From the NCBI RefSeq assembly GCF_023078275.1, contig NC_062992.1, positions 9,933,706-9,997,705 of the forward strand: 64,000 nucleotides of DNA, written 5' to 3'. Positions 34,283 through 45,900 of this stretch are shown here, one piece after another. The stretch is from Leguminivora glycinivorella (Eukaryota; Arthropoda; Insecta; Lepidoptera; Tortricidae). Position 1 is the stretch's first letter, and each line of letters starts with the position of its first letter. A model generated the notes under the pieces. It saw only the letters and a list, made by a program, of their open reading frames with translations. It did no database searches and was not told the origin of the DNA. The position numbers and the translations under genes were made by a program.

Positions 34283-35835
34283 TTTATTTATATTGCACCA
34301 AACCTGAGTTCCCCTAGGTACTACCAGGTCTCAGCTACAGCACTGGCTTGGGTACTGCGCACCCAAGTCCTCATAAAGGCAGGGCCTATAACAAAAACCG
34401 GGTTTGTCTATGTTGCACCAAACCTAAGTTCCCCTAGGTACAGCCAGAGTTCAATATCAGCTTTACCAGTACTCATCAAGACAAGTCCGATGACAAAAAC
34501 AGCGTTTACCTATGTTGCACGAAACCCGAGTTCCCCTAGGAATAGCCAGGGTTCAGCATCAGCTCTACCTTGGTTACTGCTCACTCAAGTACTCATCAAA
34601 ACAAGTCCGATGACGAAAACAGCGCTTGCCTATGTTACACCAAACCCGCGTTCCCCTGGGAAAAGCCAGGGTTCAGCATCAGCTCTACCTTGGTTACTGC
34701 TTACTCAAGTACTCATCAAGACAAGTCCGATGACGAAAACAGCGCTTGCCTATGTTACTCCAAACCCGCGTTCCCCTAGGAATAGCCAGGGTTCAGCATC
34801 AGCTCTACCTTGGTTACTGCTCACACAAGTACTCACCAAGACAAGTCCGGTGAAGAAAACAGCGCTTGCCTATGTTACTCCAAACCCGCGTTCCCCTGGG
34901 AAAAGCCAGGGTTCAGCATCAGCTCTACCTTGGTTACTGCTCACTCAAGTACTCATCAAGACAATTCCGATGACGAAAACAGCGTTTGCGTATGTTGCAC
35001 GAAACCCGAGTTCCCCTAGGAATAGCCAGGGTTCAGCATCAGCTCTACCTTGGTTACTGCTCACTCAAGTAGTCATCAAGACAAGTTCGATGACGAAAAC
35101 AGCGCTTGCCTATGTTACTCCAAACCCGCGTTCCCCTAGGAATAGTCAGGGTTCAGCATCAGCTCTACCTTGGTTACTGCTCACACAAGTACTCACCAAG
35201 ACAAGTCCGGTGAAGAAAACAGCGCTTGCCTATGTTACTCCAAACCCGCGTTCCCCTGGGAAAAGCCAGGGTTCAGCATCAGCTCTACCTTGGTTACTGC
35301 TCACTCAAGTGCTCATCAATATAAGTCCGATGAAGAAAACAGCGTTTGCCTATGTTGCACGAAACCCGAGTTCCCTTAGGAATAGCCAGGGTTCAGCATC
35401 AGCTCTACCTTGGTTACTGCTCACACAAGTACTCATCAAGACAAGTCCGATGACGAAAACAGCGCTTGCCTATGTTACTCCAAACCCGCGTTCCCCTGGG
35501 AAAAGCCAGGGTTCAGCATCAGCTCTACCTTGGTTACTGCTCACTCAAGTACTCATCAAGACAAGTCCGATGACGAAAACAGAGTTTGCCTATGTTGCAC
35601 GAAACCCGAGTTCCCCTAGGAATAGCCAGGGTTCAGCATCAGCTCTACCTTGGTTACTGCTCACTCAAGTACTCATCAAAACAAGTCCGATGACGAAAAC
35701 AGCGCTTGCCTATGTTAAACCAAACCCGCGTTCCCCTGGGAAAAGCCAGGGTTCAGCATCAGCTCTATCTTAGGAACTGCTTACCCAATTAACTCATCAA
35801 GGCGAGTTGGATGACGAAAACGGCTTGTTTTTATG
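34283..35835 (-). repeat. 120-bp satellite array, right arm (inverted)
   Basis: About thirteen units, the reverse complement of the left-arm unit with roughly 80-85 percent similarity by eye. Units alternate between types: one with GCACGAAACCCGAG...AATAGCC, one with TTACTCCAAACCCGCG...AATAGCC, one with GGGAAAAGCC. A block of three repeats exactly 360 bases apart (34741 and 35101). The ORF of 497 codons is the repeat read through. Confidence 0.92.
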
Positions 35836-35894
35836 TTGGCAATTAACGTTTTCAATGTGTAATGTTAATGGTTAATTGTATTGATTTTCGGCCA

Positions 35895-36030
35895 ACACTG
35901 TATATTTACATGCATACATACATATTTACATAATTATAGTCATACATACATACCTACATACATTCATACATACCTACATACATTCATACATACCTACATA
36001 CATTCATACGTACGAACATACATACTGATC
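35895..36030. repeat. (CATA)n microsatellite
   Basis: ACATACATTCATACATACCT repeats inside the hAT-type element, right of the satellite arm. Confidence 0.85.
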
Positions 36031-36924
36031 TATGGGCGACGATGATCATTTACCATCAGGCGATCCATCAGTCCCTTGTCTCCCAGTTCATTAAAAATAA
36101 TTTCTAGCCGTGTTCTACTTTTATCCAACGAAAACATGTTTCGTTGCAAAATTAAAAATGGGGCGCATAGTGCGGAGTGGCAACAGCGCATTTTCCTTCC
36201 TGTTCTTACAATAGCTTAGATTCATAATCCTGTCTCTTTTACGCAAGGCTCGACTACGCTTTAACAAAAGGGAAAGCCTTATAAATAGCGCTTAAAATAA
36301 GGGTAACCCTTATTAAAGGATTGCAAGCCGTATCGGATAGCGCTAAGCCAATGCACAGGGCTAGCTTTATTGTTTTGCTTAGTTTTTTGTAAGGGCTAGT
36401 CAAATGAATGGGCTTGCAGTTCGAAAGGGAGAGTCTCTCGATTGGGTCGTCCTTACGTTAGGGATTCCCAATGAAAGGCTTGTAGCGCGGAAGGGGTTGT
36501 CCGGTCCCTGGTCACCACAAGCCATCTTTCTGTTTTCGGGTTTATTTTTGATTCATTATGACTTTTTATCATGTACCACCAAATTAATATTTTTTTCTTC
36601 TTTCTTTTTTTAGATTCTCATGACAACACTTGACTAGTAGTCCCCATTAAAGAGTATTGAATTACTACGTGATCCCATTTAATTTTCAATCCAAATATTG
36701 CTCAATATAGCTGGGCGTCTGAAGATGCCATAAGCTGCGTCATATTTTGCTACTATATCTGTGGTAGAATTGAAATTTCACATCGTCGATCTGACAGGTC
36801 AGAGTCCAACTTTCATGAAGTTTATAGCAACTTTTAGGGCATTATTATAGTATTTTTAGTTACTTTACATCGTTCCAGAGTCATCTCAAGTTAGCTGTGA
36901 TATCCCGTAGGAGTCCACTCAGCC

Positions 36925-36988
36925 ATGGCATCCCATATAGCGAAAACTTTGTTGAAATCTTCACATGCCAGCTCGACGATCAAATTTG
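36925..36988 (+). CDS. HADHB: HADHB exon 1 (presequence)
   Basis: ATG in GCCATGG context at 36925; 64 nt, donor GTAATT, phase 1. It encodes MASHIAKTLLKSSHASSTIK plus Phe, a likely mitochondrial import signal. Start chosen because it is in frame with exon 2 and gives a typical presequence. Confidence 0.85.
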
Positions 36989-39900
36989 GTAATTTATTTC
37001 AATTATTTTCAATTAATATATCGTTATTTTTCAATAAAATCCGCCGCTGCATTATTAGGTAACATCTTGTTGCATAAAAATATTTTTCTAAGGTTATATG
37101 AAGGTAGTGAATATTTTTATTGAGACATAAACTTTGGACTTTTTCATGGTTGGCACTTGGACAAATATATTTATAAGGAATATTTCATAAGCAGCGGTTT
37201 GTCAGCTACCGTGTTCGTGTAGGGCGGTGACATAGGTCATATTTTGAACTGTATAATAATGCAAAACAATGGGGGTTACATGTTTATGTGTTTCAATGTT
37301 GATTGGATAAAAATAAAACAACCATCCAGTTATGAAATTAAGGTTCATCTGGAACTAGGGTCTTATCAGAAGGATTTGTATTACTACTACCATATTTAGT
37401 TCAAGATGTTAGAAATTCTCCAATATTTTCTCCAATATTCTGTTGTTGTTATTAGTTTTATTTATGGCTTAGATAGTGTACTATTAAATAATTTCAAGTG
37501 ATCATGATGTCAATACCAAAGTGTAAGTTGTTTGTATTTACTGTTCAAATCCTATCAATAAACTATAACCCATTAACCTTCCATATTAAATAACCTAAAA
37601 TTTGTAATTTATATCCTTGTAGCACCCACCATACAAAATTTTTGCTAGGGATTTTTGATTCTTATTGTACTTGAGATTGAATTCAATTTCATTTGTTCGA
37701 AAAGTTTTAGAAACAAAAGAAATTATATTCTATTTGTTTACATGAAAGTTAAGATTCCATTGAAACCATTATGTACTTTAGAAAGTACATTGCCACGAGG
37801 ATATTGCAGTCTTAATAAACACATCTTGTATGTTGATCATATTATACATGGTGTAACATGAGGATCCCTCACTGTAAAACAAAGAGACAAACTTGCGAAG
37901 TGCCAGAGAGCTATGGAGAGGAGTATGTTGGGTGTAAAACTGAAGGATAAATGCCGTAACATCGACATAAAATCATCGACATCGACATCGACTGGGTTCG
38001 AATCCCGGTAAGGGCATTTATTTATGCGATGAGCACAGATATTTGTTCCTGAGTCATGGATGTTTTCTATGTATATATGTATTTGTATATATGTGTTTGT
38101 TAACAAATTTAAAGAACACATCTTAAGAAAGAATTGTTGGATACAGGCAACTATCAGTTGTTATAACTGCCTGCCTGATTAATAAATAATAATAATAATA
38201 ATAATAACAACTGGTGTTACTTTCCTGCTCTATAAGTCCGGTAGTACCACGGAAGCAAAAAACTACAGACCCATTACGTGCTTGCCTACACTTTACAAGC
38301 TCCTTACATCCATTTTGAGAGCAAAAATTAACGCGCATATTGTCGCTAACAACATTCTGGCTCCCGCTCAAAATGGATGTAGGGTTGGGTCCCGTGGTAC
38401 TAAAGAGCTCCTCCTCATAGACATGACCATCTGCCAACAAGTTCGGCGGAACAAGGGAGCCATCTCGGCCGCTTGGATTGACTATAAGAAGGCCTATGAT
38501 TCGGTGCCTCATTCATGGCTGAGAAGGGTATTGGAGCTGTATAAACTTGATGCAGCTTTAATATCCTTCCTGACTGCATGTATGAGGCAGTGGACCACAG
38601 TCCTTCGTCAACCAGGAGGCAGGGATGGCCCCCTGGCCCGCAGGACTTCATAAGGATTGAGCGAGGAATATTCCAGGGTGACAGTTTGAGTCCATTATGG
38701 TTCTGCCTAGCTCTGAATCCCCTCAGCACGCTGCTGAAGGATTCTGGGCTAGGTTGCCGGCTTCGGAGAGAGGGTGAAGTCATCTCTCACCTTCTGTACA
38801 TGGACGATCTCAAACTATTTGCACCGAACACCCAAGACCTGATGGTGCTATTGAAAACCACAGAAGTTTTCAGTACCGCCATCAGAATGGAGTTTGGTGT
38901 CGATAAGTGTGCGGTCATGCATGTACAGCGGGGAGGTTGTAAATTCAGAACATTTTCAACTTTCTGAGACGATGTCGTTCAGATCTATCTCTGAATCAGA
39001 AACCTATAAGTACCTTGGTATGTCACAGTCGTTGGGTATTGAGGATGTTGGCATTAGACGGTCGGTGAAGGAGCGCTTTTTCAGTCGGCTCACAAAAGTC
39101 CTTAACAGTCTTTTGTCAGGAGGCAACAAAGTGCGCGCCTTTAACGCCTGGGTAATGCCTCTACTCACATACTCCTTTGGCATACTACGGTGGACCCAGA
39201 CTGAGCTGGACGCCCTGGATCGGAGGGTCCGTTCACTGCTTACCACACATCGTATGTTACACCCGCGCTCGTCTGTTATGAGATTGTACATCCCACGGAA
39301 GTGCGGAGGTCGAGGCTTCCTAAACGCCAAAGATCTCCACAACCGTGAGGTGTACAATCTCAGGAATTACTTCCTTAACAACGAGTGTGGGATGCATCGT
39401 GATGTGGTGGCAGTTGACGGAAACCTCACGCCGCTCTCCTTGGCGAAAGAGAACTGGCGCAAACCTGTGGTACTAAGTACTGCGGACCGCAGGGCGGTAT
39501 GGGAGAGCAAGCAGCTACACGGGCGGTTCTACAAGGCCCTCACGGGACCCGATGTAGACCTACTCGCATCGGTGAACTGGTTACGATTCGGGGACCTCTT
39601 CGGAGAAACCGAGGGTTTTGCCTGTGCAATTGCGGACGAAGTTATGATGACGAACAACTACCGGAAATATATCCTGAAGGACGGTACGGTCGACATTTGT
39701 CGGGCATGCCGCCGTCCCGGAGAGTCACTCAGGCATATCATTTCCGGTTGTTCTCATCTTGCTAACGGCGAGTACTTGCACAGACATAATCTCGTAGCCA
39801 GGATTATTCACCAGCAACTTGCTCTTCAATACGGCCTTGTGGACCGCGAAGTACCGTACTACAAGTACTTACCTGCGCCAGTTCTTGAAAATGGTCGTGC

Positions 39901-42900
39901 CACGCTCTATTGGGATCGATCTATTATCACTGACAGGACTATTGTAGCCAATAAGCCTGACATTGTGATAATAGATCGACTGCAACGCCGGGCAGTGCTC
40001 GTTGACATCACCATCCCCCATGATGAGAATCTCGTGAAAGCCGAGAAGGACAAGTCCAGTAAGTACCTAGACTTGGCGTGACGAGATAACCGCCATGTGG
40101 GATGTTGATTCAACGATCATTGTTCCGATAGTCGTTTCAGCGAACGGTCTCATAGCGAAGAGTCTCGACCAACATCTTAAGAGACTCTCGCTAGGTGGCT
40201 GGATCAAGGGCCAGATGCAGAAGGCGGTGATCTTGGACACGGCGCGGATAGTCCGACGGTTCCTCTCTCTGCAGCCCTAACCACCGGCAGCTTGGGCCCT
40301 GCCCCGCTGCTGGCGGCACCCTAGGTTAGGTTTTTTATAATGTGTTTATATGTTTTTTTATATTGTTTTGTATGTGTTTTTGTATTTTACTTTTATATCC
40401 ATATTATAAACAGCCTAGCCTAAGATAGAAAATAAATACTGGGAATAATAATATATTATATACATCGTTGTCTGAGTACTCACAACACAAGCCTTCTTGA
40501 GTTTACCGTGAGACTCAGGCAATCTGTGTAAGAAGTCCTATAATATTTATTTATTTATTTATAAGGGAAAGAACCAAAGTTAGAGACATCCTCACACACA
40601 TAGATATGCAAAAATGGAGGCGGGCCGGCCACACTGTAAGATGTAAGACCGAAAAATGGAGTCAAAAAGTCCTCATGTGGCACCCCAGAGATGGTTCAAG
40701 AGCTCAACGCCCACCACTCAAACGATGGGAGGACGAAATTATAACCACTGTAGGGCCTTTCTGGACTAGACTGGCCAGGCAGAGGAAATACTGGAAAGAG
40801 CTGGAGGAGGCCTATGCCAACAGGCACACTGAACTACGCGACTTTATCTAAACAAACAATCATAAACACTAGACCACGTTCAGAAGAAAAGGCTAAATAG
40901 AAATAGAATAGAACATGAGGGAACCGAAAGATTTTTAGCCTGCATTTCTGAGGGCAAAATGAAGATAAAATGTTGTATGTATAATGTTCAGCAAACTTCG
41001 CCAAAAGAAATTTTTTTTTGTTTTTTTTTTGGATGTATTTCCACATAAAAAGTAAATGTTGTTCGTAAAACTGGCACTTAAAATAAAAATTTACATTTTT
41101 TTCTAAAAAAATACTTCTTTGCAATGAGTTACTAGTTGTTTTTTGACATCTATCAACAAGGATAGTTAGATTATGTCTGATAACAGCATCATCACTATGG
41201 AAACAGCATTTTGTTCTGAGAAATAATAAGTAATTGTTATTTTTTTAATGCTTATAATTCTGAAAGTAGGCAAAATCAAGAAAAGTTTATATGACATTTT
41301 GCTCCTCTAATATGTTAAAAATATTCAGTTTCTTCATGTTACACCAAGAAAAGAAGATCTGGTCATCAGCATATCAAAGTTTAAGTAATAGTGGTCCAAT
41401 TAATAATCCAATTAATGAGCCATGATGCTAACAAAAAATAAATAGTTGTCTATTAGTTTTTATTTAATCTTAGGTTTGATCATCAGACAATTGTCATTAA
41501 ATATTGTTTTATTATTTAAAATACGTAAAATATCTAGAATTATTATTTTTTCTTTTTTTTTACCTACTTAGAAATTGTTTTCATTTAATTTTAGTACCTA
41601 CATTAGTAACTAAACAATTTTTTTTTTAATTTTATTAAGGTAATAAAATGAAATGAAGATAATTCAATTTCTCTTTAATATCATAATTATATCCTTCATA
41701 GATACTGCTAGGCGTGCCCTGAGCGTCGGGGCAGCTCTTCAGCAGAAGAAGACCCTCAAAGACCGCACGGGCAAGAATGTGGTGCTTGTGGACGGCGTCC
41801 GCACCCCCTTCCTCGTGTCCTTCACCGACTATGCCAGGATGATGCCCCATGAGCTTGCGAGACACGCCCTGCTGTAAGTACTGATATGTGCCATTATCTG
41901 GGTAAAAGGACTTTATTGTCGATGGCACTTACGACGTTATGAGGGTGAATCAACTTTTTCTTACTTGTTATTGCCATGGTTTCGGTCCCCTGAGTCACGC
42001 TGGTTTTATGCAAAATTATGCCACTGAAATTATGCAAGCATGCATGTAGTCCTAGTCCATGTTTGTAGGTGGCAAATTAAGGGCTTGTTAACACCAGTAA
42101 AATGCATGTTTGCATAGTTTAAGTAGCATGATTTTGCATAAAACCAGCGTGACTCAGGGGACCGTAACCATGGCAATAATAGGCAAGAAATAATTGATTT
42201 ACCCATGAGCGTTGCTTGTGGACGCCGCGGGACGTAAGCGCCATCGACATTATTGTTACCTTATGGTCCCATTACCCAGATAACGTCACATATAGCTCGT
42301 ATGATAAAACAAGTTTAAGTTACAAATAAATCAGCAATGTATTCCATAATATTCTTATAAGCTTTTCATCACACTTGCTCAGTAAGTGTACGATTACATG
42401 CAGCAGTAGTGGGACTTATAGAAAAACGTTTTTCCCAATATGCAGTTCCTTGTACCAAAATTGCCTTTTTTAGGGTTCCGTAGTCAACTAGGAACCCTTA
42501 TAGTTTCGCCATGTCTGTCTGTCCGTCCGTCCGTCCGCGGATAATCTCAGTGACCGTTAGCACTAGAAAGCTGAAATTTGGTACCAATATGTATATCAAT
42601 CACGCCGTCAAACTGGTAAAATAAAAAGTGGAAAAAAATGTTTTTTTAGGGTACCCCCCCTACATGTAAAGTGGGGACTGATTTTTTTTTCGTTCCAACC
42701 CCAACGTGTTGTTGGATAGGTATTTAAAAATGAATACGGGTTTACTAAAATCGTTTTTTAATAATATTAATATTTTCGGACATAATCGCTCCTAAAGGAA
42801 AAAAAAGTGTGTCCCCCCCTCTAACTTTTAAAAATCACAAAAGTAGAACTTTATAAATACTTTCTAGGAAAATTATTTTGAACTTGATAGGTTGAGTAGT

Positions 42901-45900
42901 TTTTGAGAAAAATACGGAAAACTACGGAACCCTACACTGAGCGTGGCCCGACACGCTCTTGGCCGGTTTTTTAACTTTTACACGTTGTGTGTGTGTGTGT
43001 GTGTATTTTACATACATATAACGTCCTCACTCCATCGTAGGCCACGTCTTTGCCTTTGGCTAGTCTGTGGTCAAGAGTAAGCCCATTCATAATAAAAAAA
43101 ATATATTGTGTGTAACTCAGGCGTCAGAATGTTACAGACGCGAGTCTTTAACTCACCTGTAACTCCTATAAATAAACTATACTTTCGTTATTTAAACTAT
43201 AAAACTCCCGTTATCAATTTGGAAGAAATCGCTCTTTAGCGATAAGACCGCCTGTTGTTTACCTTTGTTCGTGTTGCTTCCTTGTTGTATTTTATCAAGG
43301 TGTGCAATAAAGAGTATTTGTATTGTATTGTATTGATACTCAGACATATTAAAAATATATTTTAAGCGGGTTACTCACGTATTATGTCGATATAACGCTC
43401 GACATGTTTCGATCCATTTCCGAGGATCCTTTTTTTTCTTTTTTTAATATACTCTCGTTTGTAATATTTAACTTACACCCCATGTTGCATGGCAATTTAA
43501 TCAATGAATTCATTCATAATCTCTCCATGCAATTTTTCAGCTCACTTGTGCTATTGCCTTTCTATAATGTCCTTTTTTTTTATTGCAACCATGGTATTTA
43601 TACAGTTTTTATAAATAATATTACAGTCTCTCATGGACCCTGATGAGGGTGTAGCAAGTTACAGTCAATTTAACATTTCTTATATAATGTATTACTAAGT
43701 ACTAAATGTTAAATAATAAAATCAACATTTTTTTTTTGCTTCTAATAACATTTCAAATGTCTTAGGGGTCTCCTGCAAAAGACCGGCATAGACAAGGAGC
43801 TGATTGACTACATCATCTACGGAACCGTCATCCAGGAGGTGAAGACTTCCAACATCGGCCGCGAGGCGGCGCTAGCGGCCGGGTTCAGCGACCGCACGCC
43901 GGCCCATACCGTCACCATGGCCTGTATATCCTCCAACCAGGCCATCACTACTGGTATGTAGTTAAATAAGATACATCAAGTATTTAGGAATTTTAGCAGC
44001 TGATTAGCCTTTTCACATTATCCATTATATTTAAGCAGCCATCTTTGATTTTTGCCTTTGAAATCCGTCCGACATCCGATATCGGATCAGATAATGTGAA
44101 ATGCATTAACAGACGGGTTCAGGGCCTGCCTATAGTGTGGCCATAGTGCCCTGTATATACTACATCTAAACTAGGCTGATTAAATTTTTTGGCATCAGTT
44201 GATTCCGAATCATCTAGACCTTTGATTTTTGCCACCAACCAAAAAACTTGAAGCTAATTATTACAAGCTTTTATTCAACTTGCCTTGTTAGTATGTCAGC
44301 GTGCGTCAAAACGTAGAAGCTAAATTTGAACCACTTCCCGGTTTCCGATTGAGCTGAAATTTTGCACACATGTGTAAATAAGATAAGATAAGATAAGATA
44401 AAATTTATTTCATAGAAAAATGTCTAAAATTAAAACGATCACAATTCTCTTAAATAATGCTTAAAAACTATAACTATAGGTACAAACATGGTTTAGAAAA
44501 GACATAAATAACAAATAAATCTTGTAAGCAAAAATTGTAAGCAGGTCAACATAACATTATTTTACGCCAATACCTGAACTAAGTAACTTAATACTTGTAT
44601 CTTAGGTATTTCGTGTTAGTAGGTCAGTGTAATGTAGTTAGGTGCTTATTGAGCAAAACAATAAAGGTTATAAATTGTAAGTAAGTAGGTTTACATTGAC
44701 TTAAATAAGTGGTAATAAAACGTTTCTACTTAGACATAGTATAAATAACAGGGTAGGTTTTTATCAGGAAGCATAATTAGGTTCCGTCATAATCTATGGT
44801 ATTTAAATACCTTATAAGAGCACTTTTTTTTTCCCGGGCACGAATCATCTCCAGTTTGGTGGTCAGCTGGTTTTTTGAATCGCATACATGTAGCGCATTT
44901 TGGTAGTTCAAGTATCTTAGGGCATTCTTTGTTGGTGTGTCCCGATAATCCGCAGTGGCTGCATGTGGATTCAGCTTCTCTGCAGTATGTAGCAGAATGA
45001 CAATATTGCTGACATTTGTAGCATCTCGTTAACATAGTATAATCTCGTGCTGGGCAGGAAGTCCAATTGATAAAAACGCGCTGTTGCTGAATGAGTATCC
45101 GTCTTATGTCGGCAGAGCACTCTAATATATAATTACATGTGGCTTGGTCTTTCTTGCCAGATTTATGACTTAGGTTTATAGAGCTCATAAATGTGTCCTT
45201 AGAAATATTTGGCTGTTGATCTACAATATTTTGTTCATAAATGCAGTCGAAAACTTCGTTCTCTGTTATATTTGAAGGCACGCCCAACAAGATGATTTTA
45301 GGTCTTCTTTTGGTAGTTTCTTCTAATTTCAGTCCTGATTTTTGAAGCTGCTGGGATGCTCTTAGTTTTTCTAGGTCGTCCTTGCGATCGGTATTTATAA
45401 TAACGCCTCCGTTTTTCGTTTTTCTCATTCCACGAACATGTAGCTTGAGAGCTTCTGGTTTTATCAGGTCCTGTACAAGTTTTTTGGTATCTTCACTGGA
45501 TTTGTCCTTCTCCTTAGGGTAAATTACTATAGAGTTGGTCTTGGTAGGTACTATAGATGAGTTGTTACCTGTTCTCACTTTGTCGGCGAAGGATATAGTT
45601 GGTTCTATTTTGGGGGCAACTTGTAAGCTATTCTGGAGCTCTTTGATTTATTCTCGGATGTTATTCTGTTCGGATACAGCTTTTAGATAGGCACTGTTGA
45701 CTAAAACTTGCTGCTTAACCGCCTGGTACTGTACGGCAAGCTGGGACACCCCACTTGATATATTAACAAGCTGAGCATTGTTAATCCTTATTTTCTGGTC
45801 CGAGTTCAGTTTCCCCTCAGTCGAAATATTACATATTTCACTCAAACATTGTTCAATCGACCGGTGCGGGCTGCGATGGATGTGCTGGCGAAGGCTGTGC

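Larger units (their letters stand above)
30624..36510. mobile_element. 5.9-kb hAT-type foldback element carrying inverted satellite arrays
   Basis: Ends CAGGGACCGG at 30624 and CCGGTCCCTG at 36510 are flanked by an exact 8-bp duplication GTCACCAC (30616-30623 and 36511-36518), the hAT signature. The terminal 250-400 bases on both sides are full of short CCCTT/AAGGG, RGCCCT and CTAACG motifs, as in hAT subterminal transposase-binding regions. Inside, a 120-bp repeat forms two arrays in opposite orientation (31030-33830 and 34283-35835) around a spacer of about 450 bases. No transposase is seen. A dispersed repeat (31069-31617) and a LINE fragment (32604-33362) inserted later. Confidence 0.85.
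37869..40850 (+). pseudogene. RTE-type LINE fragment split by SINE and R4
   Basis: First part 37869-37972 reads TVKQRDKLAKCQRAMERSML then GVKLKDKCRNIDI. It resumes at 40563 with RERTKVRDILTHIDMQKWRR and runs to the stop after ELRDFI at about 40850. This is the C-terminal tail of RTE reverse transcriptases. The two parts are colinear, so the 2.6 kb between them is a later insertion. Confidence 0.78.

Noticed and set aside
31551..35773. ORFs of 374, 334 and 497 codons as repeat-protein genes
   Set aside because: They are read-through of a 120-bp satellite whose length is a multiple of three; they lie inside a transposable element and are open on both strands.
31618..35835. CRISPR array
   Set aside because: Contiguous 120-base units without unique spacers, in a eukaryotic genome.
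38415..39357. Minus-strand ORFs across the R4 element
   Set aside because: Shadows of the reverse transcriptase coding strand.
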